Shown: piece by piece, positions 62,028-64,000 of the stretch
How positions within the stretch are numbered: the first letter of the stretch is position 1
Layout: each line of letters starts with the position of its first letter
From: Ga0077527 sp038144955
GTDB taxonomy: Bacteria; Pseudomonadota; Gammaproteobacteria; Burkholderiales; SG8-41
NCBI GenBank assembly: GCA_038144955.1
Contig: JAYQOT010000001.1
Location: 1 to 64,000, forward strand
Direction: 5' to 3'
DNA length: 64,000 nucleotides
The notes under the pieces: generated by a model
Told to the model about the DNA's origin: nothing
What the model saw: only the letters and a program-made list of their open reading frames with translations
Database searches by the model: none
Translations under genes and position numbers: made by a program

Positions 62028-63188
62028 ATGATTGAACTGATTGATGCACAGGCGCAAGAGGCGGTAATCAAGGTGATCGGGGTTGGCGGCTGCGGCGGCA
62101 ACGCGGTGGATCACATGATCACGCAGGGCGTGCAGGGGGTGGAATTCATCTGCGCGAACACTGATGCCCAGGCGCTCAAGCGTAACCAGGCAAAAACCCA
62201 GCTGCAGCTGGGCGGCGAGATCACCAAGGGGCTGGGCGCCGGTGCCAATCCGGAAATCGGCCGCCAGGCAGCGCTGGAGGATCGCGAACGCATCGCGGAA
62301 CTGATCTCGGGTGCCGACATGTTGTTCCTCACCGCGGGCATGGGCGGGGGCACGGGCACCGGCGCAGCGCCGGTAGTGGCGGAAATCGCCAAGGAAATGG
62401 GGATACTGACGGTTGCAGTGGTGACCAAGCCTTTTGCCTTCGAAGGCAAGCGGCAGCGTGTGGCGCAGGAGGGTCTGGACGCGCTGGCACAGCATGTCGA
62501 TTCGCTGATTGTCATTCCGAACGACAAGCTGATGCAGGTGCTGGGCAACGCAATCACCCTCGACGAGGCGTTCCGCGCGGCCAATGACGTCCTGCACGGT
62601 GCGGTCGCCGGCATCGCGGAGATCATCAGCTGTCCCGGCATGATCAACGTTGATTTCGCCGACGTGCGCACAGTGATGGCGGAAATGGGGATGGCGATGA
62701 TGGGGTCGGCCAAGGCGGCTGGTACCGGCCGGGCACGCGAAGCCGCGGAGCAGGCGGTGGCCTGCCCTCTGCTCGAGGACATCAATATTTCCGATGCCCG
62801 TGGCGTGCTGGTCAACATTTCCGCGAGCAAGGCGACCTTCCAGCTGCAGGAAATGTATGACGTGATGGAAACCATCAAGGCATTTGCTGCGGAATCCGCG
62901 ACGGTCATTGTCGGCACGGTTTATGACGAAAGCCTGGAAGATGGCTTGCGCGTGACCATCGTTGCCACGGGACTGGGCAAGCCTCTGGCGCGGCAGATGC
63001 CGAAGCCGGTGGTGGTGGTTGCCCAGAAAACCGGAACTGACAACATGGCCGTGGATGTCGATTACAACGCCCTCGAGCAGCCCGCGGTCATCCGCCGCCG
63101 CAATCGCGACGCGACCATAGAGGCCATGCGGCAGTCCGGGGTGGAGATGCTGGATATTCCGGCTTTCCTGCGCAAACAGGCTGACTGA
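62028..63188 (+). CDS. ftsZ: Cell division GTPase FtsZ
   Basis: The 386-residue tubulin homologue starts at ATG 62028, eight bases after AGGAGG; an in-frame TTG seven codons earlier lacks a ribosome site. It has G-V-G-G-C-G-G-N-A-V, the tubulin signature G-G-G-T-G-T-G and the C-terminal D-I-P-A-F-L-R-K that binds FtsA and ZipA. It forms the Z ring. The 82-base gap after ftsA ends with the strong ribosome site, which allows higher expression than the genes before it. Confidence 0.97.
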   Translation: MIELIDAQAQEAVIKVIGVGGCGGNAVDHMITQGVQGVEFICANTDAQALKRNQAKTQLQLGGEITKGLGAGANPEIGRQAALEDRERIAELISGADMLFLTAGMGGGTGTGAAPVVAEIAKEMGILTVAVVTKPFAFEGKRQRVAQEGLDALAQHVDSLIVIPNDKLMQVLGNAITLDEAFRAANDVLHGAVAGIAEIISCPGMINVDFADVRTVMAEMGMAMMGSAKAAGTGRAREAAEQAVACPLLEDINISDARGVLVNISASKATFQLQEMYDVMETIKAFAAESATVIVGTVYDESLEDGLRVTIVATGLGKPLARQMPKPVVVVAQKTGTDNMAVDVDYNALEQPAVIRRRNRDATIEAMRQSGVEMLDIPAFLRKQAD

Positions 63189-63260
63189 AGACCGGGGCCG
63201 CGACTGCGGGGCGGTATCGGCACGGCCGCCGGATCGCTGTGCTGCAGTGCGACAACGTGC

Positions 63261-63266
63261 TAAAAT
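63261..63266 (+). promoter_or_regulatory. Possible -10 hexamer ahead of lpxC
   Basis: TAAAAT in the 132-base ftsZ-lpxC gap, 54 bases before the lpxC start. No good -35 is seen. A short ACCCG/CGGGT hairpin (63272-63291) follows in the would-be leader. Confidence 0.35.
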
Positions 63267-63320
63267 CGGCGACCCGCCCGGGCAAACGGGTGGGTGTTGA
63301 AATGCATGGGATAAACGGAC

Positions 63321-64000
63321 TTGATCAGGCAACGTACATTGAAGAACGTGGTTCGCGCCACCGGCGTGGGACTGCACACGGGAGAAAAAGTCCATATGAC
63401 TTTGCGCCCGGCGCAGCCGCATACCGGGATTGTCTTCAGGCGTACCGATCTCGACGTGCCGGTGGAAATCAAGGCCGATCCCTATGCTGTGGGCGACACG
63501 CGGCTGTCTTCATGCCTGGAACGGGATGGCGTCAGGGTGCAGACGGTCGAGCATCTGATGTCCGCGTTGGCCGGGCTTGGCGTGGACAACGCCTGGGTGG
63601 ATGTCACTGCGCCGGAAGTGCCGATCATGGACGGCAGCGCCGGACCTTTCGTGTTCCTGCTGCAATCAGCGGGCATTGAAGAACAGAATGCACCCAAGAA
63701 ATTCATCCGCATCCTGAAACCGGTTGAAGTTCGCGACGGCGACAAGTGGGTGCGTTTCGCGCCGCATAACGGTTTCCGCCTGGAACTGGCGATCGATTAT
63801 GCGCATCCGGTATTCGATGCCAGCGCGCAGACGGTGGTTGTGGATTTTGCATCGACCTCCTATGTCAAGGAGGTGGCCCGTGCGAGGACATTCGGTTTCA
63901 TGCAGGACGTGGAGAGCATGCGCGCACAGGGGCTGGCGCTGGGCGGCAGCCTCGACAATGCGATCGTGATGGACGAATACCGTGTGCTCAATACCGACGG
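63321..64000 (+). CDS. lpxC: UDP-3-O-acyl-N-acetylglucosamine deacetylase (5' part)
   Basis: The gene runs off the window; 226 codons are visible. The frame is closed by TAA at 63312-63314, and the only start giving the family N-terminus (I-R-Q-R-T-L-K-N-V-V-R-A-T-G-V-G-L-H-T-G) is a TTG at 63321. V-E-H-L-M-S-A-L contains a zinc ligand, His78. LpxC commits UDP-GlcNAc to lipid A synthesis. The TTG start and weak ribosome site suggest modest translation, in keeping with tight control of LpxC. Confidence 0.93.
   Translation, partial: MIRQRTLKNVVRATGVGLHTGEKVHMTLRPAQPHTGIVFRRTDLDVPVEIKADPYAVGDTRLSSCLERDGVRVQTVEHLMSALAGLGVDNAWVDVTAPEVPIMDGSAGPFVFLLQSAGIEEQNAPKKFIRILKPVEVRDGDKWVRFAPHNGFRLELAIDYAHPVFDASAQTVVVDFASTSYVKEVARARTFGFMQDVESMRAQGLALGGSLDNAIVMDEYRVLNTD

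Overview
The window reads as a stretch of a high-GC betaproteobacterial chromosome, probably Burkholderiales or a close relative. Signs of this are orphan Bug/TctC-type periplasmic receptors (three, one truncated by the window start), an uninterrupted division and cell-wall (dcw) cluster preceded by rnpB, and the lpoA-yraN-diaA-dolP block. I saw no tRNA, insertion sequence, phage gene or CRISPR array. Taxonomy is inferred from gene content only.

Left part (1-25.3 kb): accessory and catabolic genes. Two TauD-type dioxygenases, an aldehyde dehydrogenase, an HMG-CoA-lyase-like enzyme, a CaiB-type CoA transferase, Bug receptors, an MFS carrier and DNA polymerase IV surround three separate loci that encode a UGSC-motif selenoprotein. 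In each, an in-frame UGA sits at the same place (codon 104, 98 and 94), is followed by Gly-Ser-Cys, and has a SECIS-like hairpin 10-16 nt downstream. Two loci encode a fusion of the UGSC domain to a larger domain marked by D-G-L-P-x-x-P-x-T. The third splits the same two parts into adjacent genes. Each locus has a different, tightly coupled partner: a CinA/PncC-like protein, a four-module rhodanese, or an Asp/Glu-racemase-fold protein. An annotation that reads UGA only as stop would break all three.

Middle (18.5-31.8 kb): ettA, a membrane protein, glnS, a peptidase S51-like protein, birA-coaX-SPOR, a heptose adenylyltransferase, then a light-response block. A CarH/LitR-type MerR regulator with the B12 motifs E-x-H-x-x-G and W-x9-EH lies upstream of a DUF2256 protein, an iron-sulfur photolyase and a ferritin-like protein. 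It is divergent from a nine-gene, almost wholly overlapping operon (folE2, FAD oxidoreductase, DUF1365, cfa, chalcone-isomerase-like, MFS, DUF3833 lipoprotein, SDR, NTF2-like; 32.0-39.7 kb). Three TTGGACA repeats lie between the divergent starts. The set looks like a light/photo-oxidative-stress regulon for DNA repair and membrane-lipid remodelling.

Right part (39.7-64 kb): housekeeping. dolP-diaA-yraN-lpoA on the minus strand, then rsmI, pyrC, a gamma-glutamylcyclotransferase-like gene and rnpB. Next comes the dcw cluster mraZ-rsmH-ftsL-ftsI-murE-murF-mraY-murD-ftsW-murG-murC-murB-ddl-ftsQ-ftsA-ftsZ, then lpxC, which runs off the end. A clear mra promoter with three 10-bp-spaced MraZ boxes precedes mraZ. 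MurE carries the DNPR motif of meso-diaminopimelate-adding enzymes, as expected for a Gram-negative.
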